64,000 nt of DNA from Candidatus Woesearchaeota archaeon (GCA_003599145.1 QZIT01000006.1:357024-421023); one strand, 5' to 3'; counted from the stretch's first letter, positions 34,801-43,610 are shown. Notes: a model not told the origin generated them from the sequence alone. Program-made: numbers and translations.

Positions 34801-36331
34801 CATAATCAGGGCCTGTATTGCCCAAATCATTTGCAGTATTAATAATAATGGCTTTTATAGTGGAAGGAAGCACTCTGTTTGTTTCAGTATAGCTGTGGGT
34901 TCTTTGCAATGCTTCAAGCATTAATGCAATGCCTCCTGATACTGCAGGAGTTGCCATGCTTGTTCCGCATTTTCCTATATAGGTATTTCCTATTTCTGTT
35001 GAATAAACAGAACCTGTAACTGAATCGTCATTTAAATCCTGTTCACATCCAGGACCTACAATATCTGGTTTGATTCTTCCATCCTGCGTTGGTCCATAAC
35101 TGCTGAAATAGGTCATGGAATCATCATCGGAATTAATTGCTCCAACAGAAATAATATTTTTAGCGCTTGAATACGCTAAAACAGTGCCGTATTCAAAATA
35201 TTGCCCACAGTAGCCTGATGCATTAATTCTGTCATTTCCCGCAGCCCAAACCATAATGTACGTTTTTCCAAAATTTCCTCGAACCGTTGCATCCAAATCT
35301 GCTGCTTCCTGCATGTAGCTTCCTGAATAATATATGCATCCAGATAAGTTTACGGGACTTGGTTTTATTCCCCATGAATTCGTTGAAATCATAGAATCAT
35401 AGGTTTGCAAGCTTGCATTGGTTTCACTATTAAATTCTGAAGTATCATCCCACCATTCATAAGAAATTAAGGTTGCATTGGGAGCAACTCCTCTGAACGT
35501 GCTATTTACGGTTCCATCTCCTAAAAGAGTACCTGCAACATGCGTTGAATGACTAGTGACTGATGAGCTATCGCCGTAAGTTAGTCTAGTTGCATAATCA
35601 GTATGATTTGCATGTCCGCTGTCCCATTCTGCAACAACAACTCCTGTTCCATTATAATTATACGGTGCTGCATAAACCGTGTCAATCCCTAAATTTAGTC
35701 TCAAACCGTTGTTTAATGCTACAGGAGATGGCTTTTGCTGGTCTATAAATTGTATTTCATCGTATTCTTGTAAAAGAGAAATTATCTGTTCATCAGCAAC
35801 TACTCTAAACAGCAATCCATTTGAAGAAAAAGCATAATCAATAAGTTCAATATTGTTTTCCATCAAAATTCCCTGCGCAGTTTCAACATCAATATCAGGA
35901 TAGAATAAAACAGTAAGATTGACCGTATAATTTTCTATAGTTTCTTCGTCATAGTTTCTTGCCCATGCTGCAACGCCGTTTTCCTGTATATATCTTGATA
36001 CTTTTGCTTCTTTTGGAATATTTGCAATGTTTGCTACTGTTTTTTCTTCAGCAACAAATTTATTATTGGCAATAGAAACAATCCAGGTATTTTCAGGAAC
36101 ATATTGCAATAAGGTTATGCCATTGCTCTCTAAATCTAATTTTTCCTGCTCTGTCAAGGAATGGTCAAACTGCATGACTGCGTGTTTTTGAAGGTATTTT
36201 GCTGTTTTTGCAGTGTTTTCCTTCAGATCCAAAGAATATTTTGACTGTACCTCTGCATAGACAGAGCTTAAAAGTAAAAAGAATAGCGCAAAGAACGCTA
36301 TAAATACGAATAACCCCTTTGAAACCCCCAT
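31898..36331 (-). CDS. giant secreted subtilase (S8) with five-repeat stalk
   Basis: Encodes 1477 residues. A signal peptide (about 1-27) is followed by an inhibitor-like N-terminal region, then the subtilisin domain with Asp237 (AEWDSG), His264 (HSTHVAGT) and Ser458 (GTSMATP), and a jelly-roll P-like region to about 650. Five tandem repeats of about 112 residues (654-1215) alternate in type, each with four cysteines or fewer and many N-x-S/T sites. A thrombospondin-1-like Cys motif (about 1218-1255), a beta domain, and a C-terminal membrane helix (about 1443-1465) with basic KKRQLRKNKK follow. It is therefore a membrane-tethered surface protease on a heavily glycosylated stalk. Confidence 0.9.
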   Translation of the reverse strand: MGVSKGLFVFIAFFALFFLLLSSVYAEVQSKYSLDLKENTAKTAKYLQKHAVMQFDHSLTEQEKLDLESNGITLLQYVPENTWIVSIANNKFVAEEKTVANIANIPKEAKVSRYIQENGVAAWARNYDEETIENYTVNLTVLFYPDIDVETAQGILMENNIELIDYAFSSNGLLFRVVADEQIISLLQEYDEIQFIDQQKPSPVALNNGLRLNLGIDTVYAAPYNYNGTGVVVAEWDSGHANHTDYATRLTYGDSSSVTSHSTHVAGTLLGDGTVNSTFRGVAPNATLISYEWWDDTSEFNSETNASLQTYDSMISTNSWGIKPSPVNLSGCIYYSGSYMQEAADLDATVRGNFGKTYIMVWAAGNDRINASGYCGQYFEYGTVLAYSSAKNIISVGAINSDDDSMTYFSSYGPTQDGRIKPDIVGPGCEQDLNDDSVTGSVYSTEIGNTYIGKCGTSMATPAVSGGIALMLEALQRTHSYTETNRVLPSTIKAIIINTANDLGNTGPDYAFGWGRMNVTSAIDIIQNDNASNNTKLFFELQTNGNGITYYQINASNQDIRVTVAWDDYPATELASVTLVNDFDIVLVAPNGTYYYPWTLDKDNPSTAATTGVDHSNNVEQVSVSNANGSWILIVNRSNIVYGPQNYSLVSNLPMQENLSLSLNSVECELNSTSWIACSAMQNATSADLLSALRINCSAANISISNVSVSLINTNNNSTLFSNLSAFSDPYWILNDTNFTMGYANYSLHVFCNSTNAIIYANYNASWENAPSLSINTTLCLVNASWINCSSVNQTHFNTTLSAIQTNCTAEKLNVANVSVMLTKNNQTVFSNLSNLTNGVWEYNTSTLLAVGNYSLTVVCNATDENFTDTFNASWELTYAQSVNISAVQCELNQTTWINCSAMSTATKYDTLSAIRTNCTGYNISISNVSVSLNSSTADLLNNLSTYSDGYWLINNTNIDLTHTNYSLSVFCNSTDTAIVSSYNTSWETYRHYSANISSVQCMVNGSLTNCSSLDDQHYNLTLSSVQVNCTAANSTVANVSVLLTNNNATVFSNNTDLSNALYVYNTTTILTTGNYSLFVVCNATEENIGNNYTAAWEITYAQSVTISALQCEINQTNWSTCNGMNLTFNDTLSAIRVNCTGYNISVQNVSIVLYDNTTNATILDNSTNYTSPYWIYNGSVAFSASANYTLTASCNGTTQNISDTETASFAVYSCVEDWSCTDWDTCTGTQTRTCTDNNACGTTYSKPAESQSCTVNTNNGGGSSGGTGTPSAKTNKTEIINTTLDLYQVAVSYEAAGKIKTEVSEAKNINLLIDDKTAYSIFLINNSINATQLNFTFRIPKEWLEENNLEASSFAGLYSFDQMKWNDAAVKKIKEDSSAIYVQMPLKNIKNVFVTLTAEQKIEVLGTDEQNAIGDNLTANLTDNNASEQNESTVDQPKNSRLKYILLWVIVLALFAVSSAGAFVIIKKRQLRKNKK

Positions 36332-36356
36332 ACAGGGTGGTTAGAGGGAGTATTTA

Positions 36357-37091
36357 TTAATGTTTTGCTTGATACATCTGTTTTAAGGCGTATTCTGCTA
36401 TAAACTTTAGATTAACAACATCTTCCTCGTTATAATTAACCAGTCTTTTGATATGCCGTTCTGCCTTATAATCGCACTGGTATGCATAATCTTCAGGATT
36501 TAATTCAGCCAGTACTCCCTCATTTTTATTTTTTCTTGCAATGCCTGCCTGTTTTTCAATAGCTTTTAAGCTTCCTTTTAATCCTGCTTTATTGCAAACG
36601 TGCCTTAAGTCTATAGCAGGCAACAGTATTTTTTCTCCAAAATAGTGTTCCAATGCAGGAAGATCATAAGTATTGCCGTTAAAAGTTACTATTATTTTAA
36701 ATTGAGAAAGATATTGAAAAAATTGTTGTTTATCAACGCCAAATTTTCCAAGAATTGTTTTTACATCATAGCCATCGTATAAACCTATCAAGGTTATTTT
36801 TTTCCTGTTCCCCTCTATATCCAGAAATAAGCAGCTATCTTTAAAGTAATTCCATAACCGGTAATGCTCTTTTTTTTGAAGAATGTTTGCAAAATAGACA
36901 GAGTTATCTGCAAGTAAAGCTCTTTTTGCTTTTCTTATTTCTGCGTCATAGTATTCTTTTCTTTTTTCAGATATGCCTTTTATTTTTTTTCTTTCCAGAA
37001 AAACAGTCCAGTCTGCAATGCCTTGCTTCCATAGGTTTTTTTCACCTTTAATTCCTATGCCTTTCAAAAAAATAAACGATTGCTGAATCAT
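36357..37091 (-). CDS. RNase H-like 3'-5' exonuclease-type protein (YprB-like)
   Basis: Encodes 244 residues. An N-terminal helix-rich segment (about 1-85) precedes an RNase_H_2/YprB-type exonuclease fold: CLFLDIEG (DxE metal site, about 87-94), VTFNGNTYDLPALEHYFG, IDLRHVCNKAG, and VNYNEEDVVNLKFI (last acidic motif). All expected carboxylates are visible. Family members are found beside helicases and in structure-specific nucleases; the substrate here is not known. The next gene on the left is the subtilase, in the same direction, 25 bp downstream. Confidence 0.75.
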   Translation of the reverse strand: MIQQSFIFLKGIGIKGEKNLWKQGIADWTVFLERKKIKGISEKRKEYYDAEIRKAKRALLADNSVYFANILQKKEHYRLWNYFKDSCLFLDIEGNRKKITLIGLYDGYDVKTILGKFGVDKQQFFQYLSQFKIIVTFNGNTYDLPALEHYFGEKILLPAIDLRHVCNKAGLKGSLKAIEKQAGIARKNKNEGVLAELNPEDYAYQCDYKAERHIKRLVNYNEEDVVNLKFIAEYALKQMYQAKH

Positions 37092-37128
37092 GATAAAAAA
37101 CAGAAAAAGACGTTTTTAAACATTGCCT

Positions 37129-37416
37129 CTAGATGTCCTGTGCGGGAACAAAGCCTTGTCCAGGAGCATAGGCAAAAATACCTGATTCCCTCGCTCCAAT
37201 ATAGCCCTTGAAAAGAAGATATTCGTATGCTTTTTGCAGGGTCTCTTGAGCAATTTTCTGATGTCTTGCTGCCAAAGGACTGTATCGTGTGTTAAGAGGC
37301 TTAAGGGCACATTTAATCTCCTTTGTAGCGATAAAATGCATTCCCCACGTGGCAGATCTTTCAATTACCTTTTCAACAACATCTGCAATTTCTGTTCTTG
37401 GAATGTTCACGCCCAT
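37129..37416 (-). CDS. small conserved-looking hypothetical protein
   Basis: Encodes 95 residues from ATG 37416. TTTATAAA at 37438-37445 is centred 25.5 bp upstream, so I prefer this start to the TTG at 37455. It is basic and helical in the middle (AARHQKIAQETLQKAYEYLL), ending in glycine-rich turns. No cysteines or known motif. It is divergent from the ZIP transporter, which has its own TATA in the same gap. Confidence 0.55.
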   Translation of the reverse strand: MGVNIPRTEIADVVEKVIERSATWGMHFIATKEIKCALKPLNTRYSPLAARHQKIAQETLQKAYEYLLFKGYIGARESGIFAYAPGQGFVPAQDI

Positions 37417-37437
37417 AGCACCAGAATCTTTAAGCTG

Positions 37438-37445
37438 TTTATAAA
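37438..37445 (-). promoter_or_regulatory. TATA box for the small hypothetical gene
   Basis: TTTATAAA on the minus strand, 25.5 bp from ATG 37416; used to fix that start. Confidence 0.5.
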
Positions 37446-37489
37446 GGTTATGCAAAACATTTTTAAATAAAGTTAAAACACTTTATAGC

Positions 37490-38236
37490 ATGTACGAACC
37501 TTTATGGTATGCATTGATTGCATCTCTTGTTGTAAGTTTACTCTCTTTAGTGGGAGTGTTTTTTCTATCTATAAAGGAAAAGACACTCAGCAAGATTCTT
37601 CTGCATTTGGTTGGTTTTTCTGCAGGTGCTTTAATAGGAGGAGCATTTCTGCATTTGATACCTGAAATTGTTGAAGAATCATCAGGAATTTCTGTCTTTA
37701 TCTATCTTATTATTGGCATTGGAGTCTTTTTCATTCTGGAAAGGCTTATTCACTGGCATCACTGCCACGAAGAAATTTGCGAAGTGCACACATTTACCTA
37801 TATGAATTTAGTTGGAGATTCAATTCACAATTTTTTAGACGGCATTGTCATTGCAACTGCCTTTTTGGTTGATGTGCACTTAGGAATTGTTACCACCATC
37901 GTCATCATTGCGCACGAATTGCCTCAGGAGATTGGAGATTTTGGAGTGTTGTTGCATGGCGGCTGGAGCAAGGGAAAAGCATTGTTCTGGAACTTTATGA
38001 CTGCGATAACCGCAATTATTGGTGCTTTGCTTGGATTTTTCCTTTCTACAAAGATAGAGCATTTTAACTCGTTCTTAATACCCTTTGCAGCAGGAGGCTT
38101 TATTTACATAGCCATGTCTGATTTGATACCTGAACTGCATAAAGAACAGCAAATTTCCAAAGCGTTAGTTCATTTTGGCTTTTTTGCCTTGGGCGTTGGG
38201 TTGATGCTTGCTATTAAACTGTTGGGTGTTGAATGA
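37490..38236 (+). CDS. ZIP-family divalent metal transporter
   Basis: Encodes 248 residues with eight predicted helices. The metal-binding helix IV motif is HNFLDGIVIATAF and helix V is HELPQEIGDFGVLL, both ZIP signatures. A His-rich loop (HWHHCHEEICEVH, about 85-97) lies between helices III and IV. It would bring Zn2+ or Fe2+ into the cytoplasm. A TTTAAATAAAG element lies 24 bp upstream of the ATG. Confidence 0.9.
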   Translation: MYEPLWYALIASLVVSLLSLVGVFFLSIKEKTLSKILLHLVGFSAGALIGGAFLHLIPEIVEESSGISVFIYLIIGIGVFFILERLIHWHHCHEEICEVHTFTYMNLVGDSIHNFLDGIVIATAFLVDVHLGIVTTIVIIAHELPQEIGDFGVLLHGGWSKGKALFWNFMTAITAIIGALLGFFLSTKIEHFNSFLIPFAAGGFIYIAMSDLIPELHKEQQISKALVHFGFFALGVGLMLAIKLLGVE

Positions 38237-38295
38237 AGCTAGGAATAAGTAATCTTTAAATATACTTCTGCATTCACCTTGTTTTGGGGTGTTAA

Positions 38296-39267
38296 ATGAA
38301 TTTTCAGGATTTAAAAAAGATAGAGCCTTACCAATTTTATCTTGATGTTGCCTTCAGGTCAGCAAACGACAAAGTTGATTTGCTGAGGTCAATAACTAAA
38401 AAAAGAGAAAACAAGCTCGATAAAACGATCAGATTAGAGCAGATAAGAATTGATGTTATAAGAGAAAAATTAGCAGGGGCATTCCAGAATATCACCTTAA
38501 ACTTTCCCAGTTTAGACTCTCTTCCAGAATTCTATGATGAATTAATACGCTGCAGCCTTGATTATGATAAAATTAAGAAGTCCTTGGGGGCAGCAAACTG
38601 GGCAAGGCAGAAAATTATTGACATTGCCTTGCAATATAAAGCTAAAATGAATACGGCAAAGCAGATTCCTGCTGTCATAACCGCAAAAAAGGCATTTATC
38701 GGAAGAGTAAGCAGTATTGTTAAGCAGATTAGAAAAAATCTCGAGTATTTGGAAACAGCCAGAATGGAAATGAGAGACTTTCCTTCTATTAAAACATCGA
38801 TGTTTACCATTGCCATAACAGGCTTTCCTAATGTTGGAAAATCTACGTTGTTAAAAAAACTGACTAACGCAAACCCTGAAATAAACAGTTATGCATTCAC
38901 TACAAAAACCTTAAACTTAGGGTATGCGCATATCGAAGACCAAAAAATTCAGGTTGTTGACACACCAGGAACGCTGAATAGGTATCAAAAAATGAATTCT
39001 ATTGAAAAAAAAGCCCATTTGGTTATGAAGTACCTTGCAAACATGATTGTTTACGTCTTTGATTTATCAGAGCCTTATCCTTTAGAAAAGCAAAGGGAGC
39101 TGTTTAAAACCATGCTTGAATTTGACAAGCCATTGATTATTTACCTTTCTAAATCAGACATTCTTGACAAAAAATTAATTGAAAACTTTGCAAAAGAATG
39201 CAATGGCATTTACGACATTGAATTGCTGGAAACTGAAATTGCAAAAGAGTTAGAAGGGTTTTTTTAA
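38296..39267 (+). CDS. nog1: NOG1-family GTPase (50S biogenesis)
   Basis: Encodes 323 residues. An N-terminal helical domain of about 150 residues is followed by the TRAFAC GTPase domain: G1 GFPNVGKST (about 176-184), YAFTTKTLNLGY switch I, G3 VVDTPG, G4 SKSD and a short tail. This is the archaeal NOG1 architecture; eukaryotic Nog1 assembles 60S subunits. The GGGGTG site precedes ATG by about six bases. The archaeal role in large-subunit maturation is inferred. Confidence 0.9.
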   Translation: MNFQDLKKIEPYQFYLDVAFRSANDKVDLLRSITKKRENKLDKTIRLEQIRIDVIREKLAGAFQNITLNFPSLDSLPEFYDELIRCSLDYDKIKKSLGAANWARQKIIDIALQYKAKMNTAKQIPAVITAKKAFIGRVSSIVKQIRKNLEYLETARMEMRDFPSIKTSMFTIAITGFPNVGKSTLLKKLTNANPEINSYAFTTKTLNLGYAHIEDQKIQVVDTPGTLNRYQKMNSIEKKAHLVMKYLANMIVYVFDLSEPYPLEKQRELFKTMLEFDKPLIIYLSKSDILDKKLIENFAKECNGIYDIELLETEIAKELEGFF

Positions 39268-39303
39268 GGAAATCTTAATAAACACGCAAGCAATTCTCTC
39301 GCC

Positions 39304-40482
39304 ATGGATCCAAAGTTTGCAGAATTTCTACAAAGCGAGGAATATTTCAGTAAAATGAGTCTTGAACGAAGACTCATGAGCGATAAAAATGCAGATCCTG
39401 TGCTTATTATTCAAGGCTTGGATAAATTGGCAGAAATCAATTTTAGAGCGTTGCAGCAAACTGTGGATATTGCAAACTTGATTCAACAAACATTATTGAA
39501 CGGTTCTATCTATCCTCAAGGAAAAGATATTCCTGCTTTATATGCTGACTTTAAACAAACAGTAACTGACATGATTGACCATGTATGGTATTTAGGCACA
39601 GGTTTTTCAGATGATAGCAATCCTGAAGCACAAAAAGCTTGTTTAATTGCTCTTGATAGCAAACTTAAACCATCATTAGACACTTTGCATAGATTGTTTA
39701 CATCAAAATACCACCAACCTTCTCCTATTCCTGAATCTTTGCGCAAAGAAACAAACATTTTAGCTTCTTTAGATAGGTTTAGTGGAACATTTAAAGAGCC
39801 TGTACAGACAGCTATGCATATATTAACAGGGGGAAGCAAGCCAGAAGTGGAACTAAAAACTGTTGAAACCTATGAAGAGCTTATCAGAATATTGCATGAT
39901 CAGGGCATTGAACGAGTGCAGCATTTGATGTGGAATATCCTTCATCATGATTATTATAATCATCTTAAGAAAGTAGAATTAAGCTCTAGAACGTATGGGT
40001 CTCCTGAAATTCAAGGCATAGGAAGCAATGATCCTGAAGCATTTAAAAAAGCAAAAATCTGGCAAGTTGCCCAATCTTTGATAGATTACATGTATCTTGA
40101 TAAAACTGCTCAAGTAAGCTTTAGAGGCGATAAAGCAAATTGGAATGCGAAGTTAGGAATGGGATTTCTTATGACTCCTACAACGCTAACGGGTGTTATA
40201 GCTATTCCTTATGACTACGTTGGAGATAAAGCAAACTGCCATGTGATGATACACTACGACGCTAACCAAGAGGAGTATCACTTTAAATTTAGCTGTGGCA
40301 ACAAAGGGTATTTTGGCAGTGAGTTTATGAAACATACCAAAAAAGAATTTACCAGACAAGGATATCAGTATAGCGATACAGGATGGGAAAATAAAGCATT
40401 TTTTCTTGAAAAACGCTCATCTGAACTAGATATATGTGCAATTTTAGAAGTAATTAAAGAAAGCTTGCGAAGCAGATATTAA
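39304..40482 (+). CDS. hypothetical cytoplasmic protein
   Basis: Encodes 392 residues with no signal or membrane helix. It is rich in helices through about residue 250 (polar heptad-like stretches) and more mixed after (FRGDKANWNAKLGMGFL; CHVMIHYDANQEEYHFKFSCG). I recognise no family. A CTTAATAAAC element 25 bp upstream supports the leaderless start. The stop overlaps the convergent L10e stop by 4 bp. Confidence 0.6.
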   Translation: MDPKFAEFLQSEEYFSKMSLERRLMSDKNADPVLIIQGLDKLAEINFRALQQTVDIANLIQQTLLNGSIYPQGKDIPALYADFKQTVTDMIDHVWYLGTGFSDDSNPEAQKACLIALDSKLKPSLDTLHRLFTSKYHQPSPIPESLRKETNILASLDRFSGTFKEPVQTAMHILTGGSKPEVELKTVETYEELIRILHDQGIERVQHLMWNILHHDYYNHLKKVELSSRTYGSPEIQGIGSNDPEAFKKAKIWQVAQSLIDYMYLDKTAQVSFRGDKANWNAKLGMGFLMTPTTLTGVIAIPYDYVGDKANCHVMIHYDANQEEYHFKFSCGNKGYFGSEFMKHTKKEFTRQGYQYSDTGWENKAFFLEKRSSELDICAILEVIKESLRSRY

Positions 40483-40997
40483 GAAACCTTTACAACCGTG
40501 CAAGAACAAGGAATCTTATGCACTGCTCTGTGCAATGCTTCTTTGGCAACTAATTCATGCTGTTTGTTGACCATGACTTCAAAAATAGGCTGCCCTTCTC
40601 TTAATTGAGCTGCAATGCCCACAGTTTTTCCAAAGCTTTTAGCCATACCTGTACTCATTCTGTCTGCACCTGCTCCTGCAGCTAAGGGATTTTCTCTTAA
40701 AACATGATGAGGATAGACTCTTACCCTAAAATAGAAACCTACTTTTCCTATTTTCTTCTCAAGCCATCTGTTGCATGCCTGCCTAGCGCTTTCCAATGCG
40801 TTATGTCTTATCTGAATAGGAACCTTTGTTCGTAATTCATAGGTCATTTCAAATGTTTTATTTAATTCTCCCATATCATACTTGACTATCTTGCTGTTGG
40901 GAACGCTTCTGATGAAGTTTTTCTTTCGAAACTTAGACTTTCTCGTATAAGGTCGTTCTAATTTTCTCCAACAGACTGCTTTCTTAAGCTTGGCCAT
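40479..40997 (-). CDS. rpl10e: ribosomal protein uL16 (L10e)
   Basis: Large-subunit uL16, called L10e in archaea, which contacts tRNA near the peptidyl centre. Visible segments are RRP-like KLERPYTRKSKFRKKNFI, RHNALESARQACNRWLEKK, FRVRVYPHHVLRENPLAAGAGADRMSTGMAKSFGK and the C-terminal EVMVNKQHELVAKEAL. The length of 172 is normal. CTATATAAA lies about 25 bp upstream of the ATG. Monocistronic. Confidence 0.95.
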   Translation of the reverse strand: MAKLKKAVCWRKLERPYTRKSKFRKKNFIRSVPNSKIVKYDMGELNKTFEMTYELRTKVPIQIRHNALESARQACNRWLEKKIGKVGFYFRVRVYPHHVLRENPLAAGAGADRMSTGMAKSFGKTVGIAAQLREGQPIFEVMVNKQHELVAKEALHRAVHKIPCSCTVVKVS

Positions 40998-41043
40998 GCT
41001 CTAAAGGAAAAGTGAGGGGTTTATATAGGTTTCGGTAAAAACA

Positions 41044-41748
41044 TTAGCTCTTCAGAAAATCAAGCGTTTCTTTTAACAGTTGCTCTTCAACGCCTTCTTC
41101 ATCAAAGTTATGATCTGCTTTTGGAATTATTTTGACTTTAATATTCAATGCAGCTATTTCATGCTTCTGTTTAGCCCACATTGATTTTTCAGCCAGAATT
41201 ATTTTTAGGGGTGTGCTGATTTTTGCCAGTTGCTTTTTTGTATCTAAAGCTCCTAGTTCTTGATGCATTTCTTTTCCGATAAACCGTATTCCAGAAGTCA
41301 CCTTTTGCCAAAGATTCATTGTTTTATTGAATGTATATCTTTTTTGGATTATTTTTAAATTCAAGCTTGGATCCCAAAGCATGATTTTTTTTGCTTTTGC
41401 TGTTGCTTTGCAATGCAGTATAACAGGCCCTCCTAAGCTATGGCCTATAAGATACATTGCTTTAAACTTCTTTTCAAAATAGCCTATAACTTCTGCCAAA
41501 TCAGCACTGTTGGTGCTGATACTGCACTCTTCTATCTTTCTAGCATCGTGTTCCGTAGAATAAAGATTAAACCTCAAGACTGCATATCCTTTCTGGATAA
41601 ACAGGTTCTTAGCATTGTAGTGTATATGCTCATTCTGATGGCCTCCTAGGCCATGAACCAAGATGATGAGCTTATCAGACGGTGATTGATAATTCAGGGT
41701 GCAGTAAATAAACTTCTTTCCTATAGGAATTTTAAGCTTTTTTTCCAT
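41044..41748 (-). CDS. alpha/beta-hydrolase
   Basis: Encodes 234 residues from ATG 41748, which is about 25 bp from TTTTTTAAATACC and is favoured over ATG 41760. The alpha/beta-hydrolase fold shows an oxyanion VHGLGGHQ loop, the nucleophile elbow GHSLGG (Ser about residue 100), an acidic LAEKSMW region and the catalytic His in KADHNFDEEG near the C-terminus. A serine esterase, lipase or thioesterase; the substrate is unknown. Confidence 0.82.
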   Translation of the reverse strand: MEKKLKIPIGKKFIYCTLNYQSPSDKLIILVHGLGGHQNEHIHYNAKNLFIQKGYAVLRFNLYSTEHDARKIEECSISTNSADLAEVIGYFEKKFKAMYLIGHSLGGPVILHCKATAKAKKIMLWDPSLNLKIIQKRYTFNKTMNLWQKVTSGIRFIGKEMHQELGALDTKKQLAKISTPLKIILAEKSMWAKQKHEIAALNIKVKIIPKADHNFDEEGVEEQLLKETLDFLKS

Positions 41749-41778
41749 ACTATCATACATAGCAAGGTATTTAAAAAA

Positions 41779-42195
41779 TTATTGCTTTGCAAGCGCATAA
41801 ATACCCAATCCCAATAAAATAACAGAGCAACCATCAACAACAATACATAAAGCGCAGAACTGTTGAAGTATAAACGCCTGCACATAGATGAGCCACAAAG
41901 CAAAAATACCTGCTAAAATACACAGTCCAGAAAGCACATAAAGCTTTTTCTTATGAGGCTTATAGATTTGCCAAACTGCAAGTCCTGCTATAATCAAAAA
42001 TCCTATAACCCCCAAAACAGGCAAATCAATGCCGTAAAACTGGCCATAAATAGTATTTTGAACAGCAGCACAATCGCTGTTGGCAATAGTGCATAAACCA
42101 GTCATGGAACTATTTGATTTTTCTACTCCGCTAATAAAGGCAAAAACTAATGCTATAACTGCTATGATGAGAATAAAAATAGATATTCGCTTCAT
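41779..42195 (-). CDS. VKOR-family thiol oxidoreductase
   Basis: Integral membrane protein of 138 residues with four helices, the vitamin K epoxide reductase family. The loop cysteines Cys35 and Cys42 and the redox C113-A-L-C116 pair in QQFCALCIVVD are all present. In prokaryotes VKOR reoxidises a thioredoxin-like partner to form disulfides outside the membrane, using a quinone. This matches the many Cys-rich secreted proteins in the window, though no DsbA-type partner is adjacent. Confidence 0.88.
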   Translation of the reverse strand: MKRISIFILIIAVIALVFAFISGVEKSNSSMTGLCTIANSDCAAVQNTIYGQFYGIDLPVLGVIGFLIIAGLAVWQIYKPHKKKLYVLSGLCILAGIFALWLIYVQAFILQQFCALCIVVDGCSVILLGLGIYALAKQ

Positions 42196-42313
42196 GCTTA
42201 AAGGAGTTTCCCTTAATTTTTAAAGCTTTTGAAGACTTCTGCATAAAGTTTATATAGGGCTAACCCTCCCACCAAGTATCTTATATTTTTATAAGAGTGT
42301 GGAGGTATAAACT

Positions 42314-42805
42314 ATGGCATCAGAAAAAGAAATGTTCCTCAAAACGTGGGAAACAGAGTATCAAACAACCTTGAAAGTGTTGAAGGCTTATCCGCAGGAA
42401 AGGCAGGAGTATAAGCCAAATGAAAAATCAAAGTCTGCAAAGGAATTAGCCTGGGTTTTTGCAGCAGAAGAACAGGCAGTCATTCCGGGAGTTATAGCAG
42501 GGAATATTGATTGGGCATCTATGGCCAAAACACCTGAAACTATGAAGGAAGCACTGCATGAATACGAAAAGATTCATAAGGAAATGGTAAAGTTGTTTGA
42601 AGATACTCCTGAAGAAACGTTCAAGCAAACCATGAAATTCTTTGTAGCTCCTAAAAAAATGGGAGACGTGCCTAGAATGCAGGTTCTCTGGATGATTTTA
42701 ATGGACCAAGTGCACCATAGAGGCCAGTTTTCTGTGTATTTAAGGTTAGTTGGAGCAAAAGTCCCCTCTATTTATGGACCAACAGCAGATGAGCCTTGGG
42801 ACTAA
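42314..42805 (+). CDS. DinB-like four-helix protein
   Basis: Encodes 163 residues of the DinB/YfiT metal-site family. The four-helix bundle ends in MDQVHHRGQFSVYLRLVGAKVP, where the HHxGQ motif provides metal ligands and the C-terminal IYGPTADEPWD is typical. The first-helix His of the family is replaced by Glu in AAEEQA. Known members are thiol-dependent S-transferases or hydrolases. A GTTTATATAGG promoter and a GGAGGTAT site lie upstream. Function in archaea unclear. Confidence 0.8.
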   Translation: MASEKEMFLKTWETEYQTTLKVLKAYPQERQEYKPNEKSKSAKELAWVFAAEEQAVIPGVIAGNIDWASMAKTPETMKEALHEYEKIHKEMVKLFEDTPEETFKQTMKFFVAPKKMGDVPRMQVLWMILMDQVHHRGQFSVYLRLVGAKVPSIYGPTADEPWD

Positions 42806-42815
42806 TTTTTTTTTT
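42806..42815 (+). terminator. oligo-T terminator
   Basis: A run of ten T begins directly after the DinB-like stop codon and ends before the convergent gene, so termination must occur within about 10 bp. Confidence 0.5.
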
Positions 42816-42816
42816 G

Positions 42817-43551
42817 TTAAAAAGTTCTACGCAATTCCCATCCAGATGATGTAGGCGTATATTCTCTTATTTGTGTATTTCCAAGCATATCATAAGGAAG
42901 ATACGCCAGACGTTTTTGTCTTTTGTTTGGAGATAACAGATACTCATGAACTGTTTCAGAGTGGGCTGCTCCATGAATTGAACCTAGCGTATGAAAATCT
43001 TCAGCTTCTTGACATAGCCTGATTAATCCTTCTGCTATTACGATATTTCTATAATCCTGAAGACCATATCCAAGCGCATCATCTATACCATAATGAATAG
43101 TGGTGTCCAAAGCTAAAATAGATTGTACGTTTCTAACAGCAAGAGTTCCAGCAAGTAAGGGAACTCCAACTGCAAATTGGCACATCTTTTTTAAGAAATT
43201 TCTCCGCGTAGTAGTTTCTGCAGATTTTGAGCCTGTTATCAGCTGATAAAGTAATGCAAGTCCTATTCCCGCATTCACTACATCTAAAAAAATAGGTTTC
43301 CATCCAAGAGGGTCTACTTGATATACTTTTTTCCCTTGTTTTCTTGCAAGCTCTCCAATACTGCCATAAAAGCCAGATTCCCAGAAATTACCTCCAACTG
43401 TTTGTTCCAAAACAATCGCATCATGGCTTTTTACAAAATCTTCAAGCATAGGCTGGTATTGCTGAAAAAACTCTGGCTTATGCTCGACTCCCAAAATCGT
43501 TAATTCTTTTCCATGTATGGTTTCTGGTATTCTTGGATAAGGATATGGCAT
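42817..43551 (-). CDS. TraB/PrgY-like membrane protein with internal twin-Arg segment
   Basis: Encodes 244 residues. The N-terminal ILGVEHKPEF and AIVLEQ stretches and the C-terminal DYRNIVIAEGL and LGSIHGAAHSETVHEYL match the TraB/GumN-like (TIKI-fold) group. Two hydrophobic segments lie in the middle (about 90-106 and 128-142). The second is preceded by T-T-R-R-N-F-L-K-K, a consensus twin-arginine motif at an internal position. TTTTTAAATG about 26 bp upstream implies a leaderless start. Either an internal Tat-dependent anchor or a chance basic cluster. Confidence 0.65.
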   Translation of the reverse strand: MPYPYPRIPETIHGKELTILGVEHKPEFFQQYQPMLEDFVKSHDAIVLEQTVGGNFWESGFYGSIGELARKQGKKVYQVDPLGWKPIFLDVVNAGIGLALLYQLITGSKSAETTTRRNFLKKMCQFAVGVPLLAGTLAVRNVQSILALDTTIHYGIDDALGYGLQDYRNIVIAEGLIRLCQEAEDFHTLGSIHGAAHSETVHEYLLSPNKRQKRLAYLPYDMLGNTQIREYTPTSSGWELRRTF

Positions 43552-43610
43552 GATTAAAGAATTCCTCAGGCATTTAAAAATCTATGTATTTTGTTACTAC
43601 TATGTCGTGT

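Noticed and set aside
37116..37364. 82-codon minus-strand frame overlapping the 37129-37416 gene
   Set aside because: No TATA box or ribosome site at its start, and its composition is irregular; the other frame has a well-spaced promoter.
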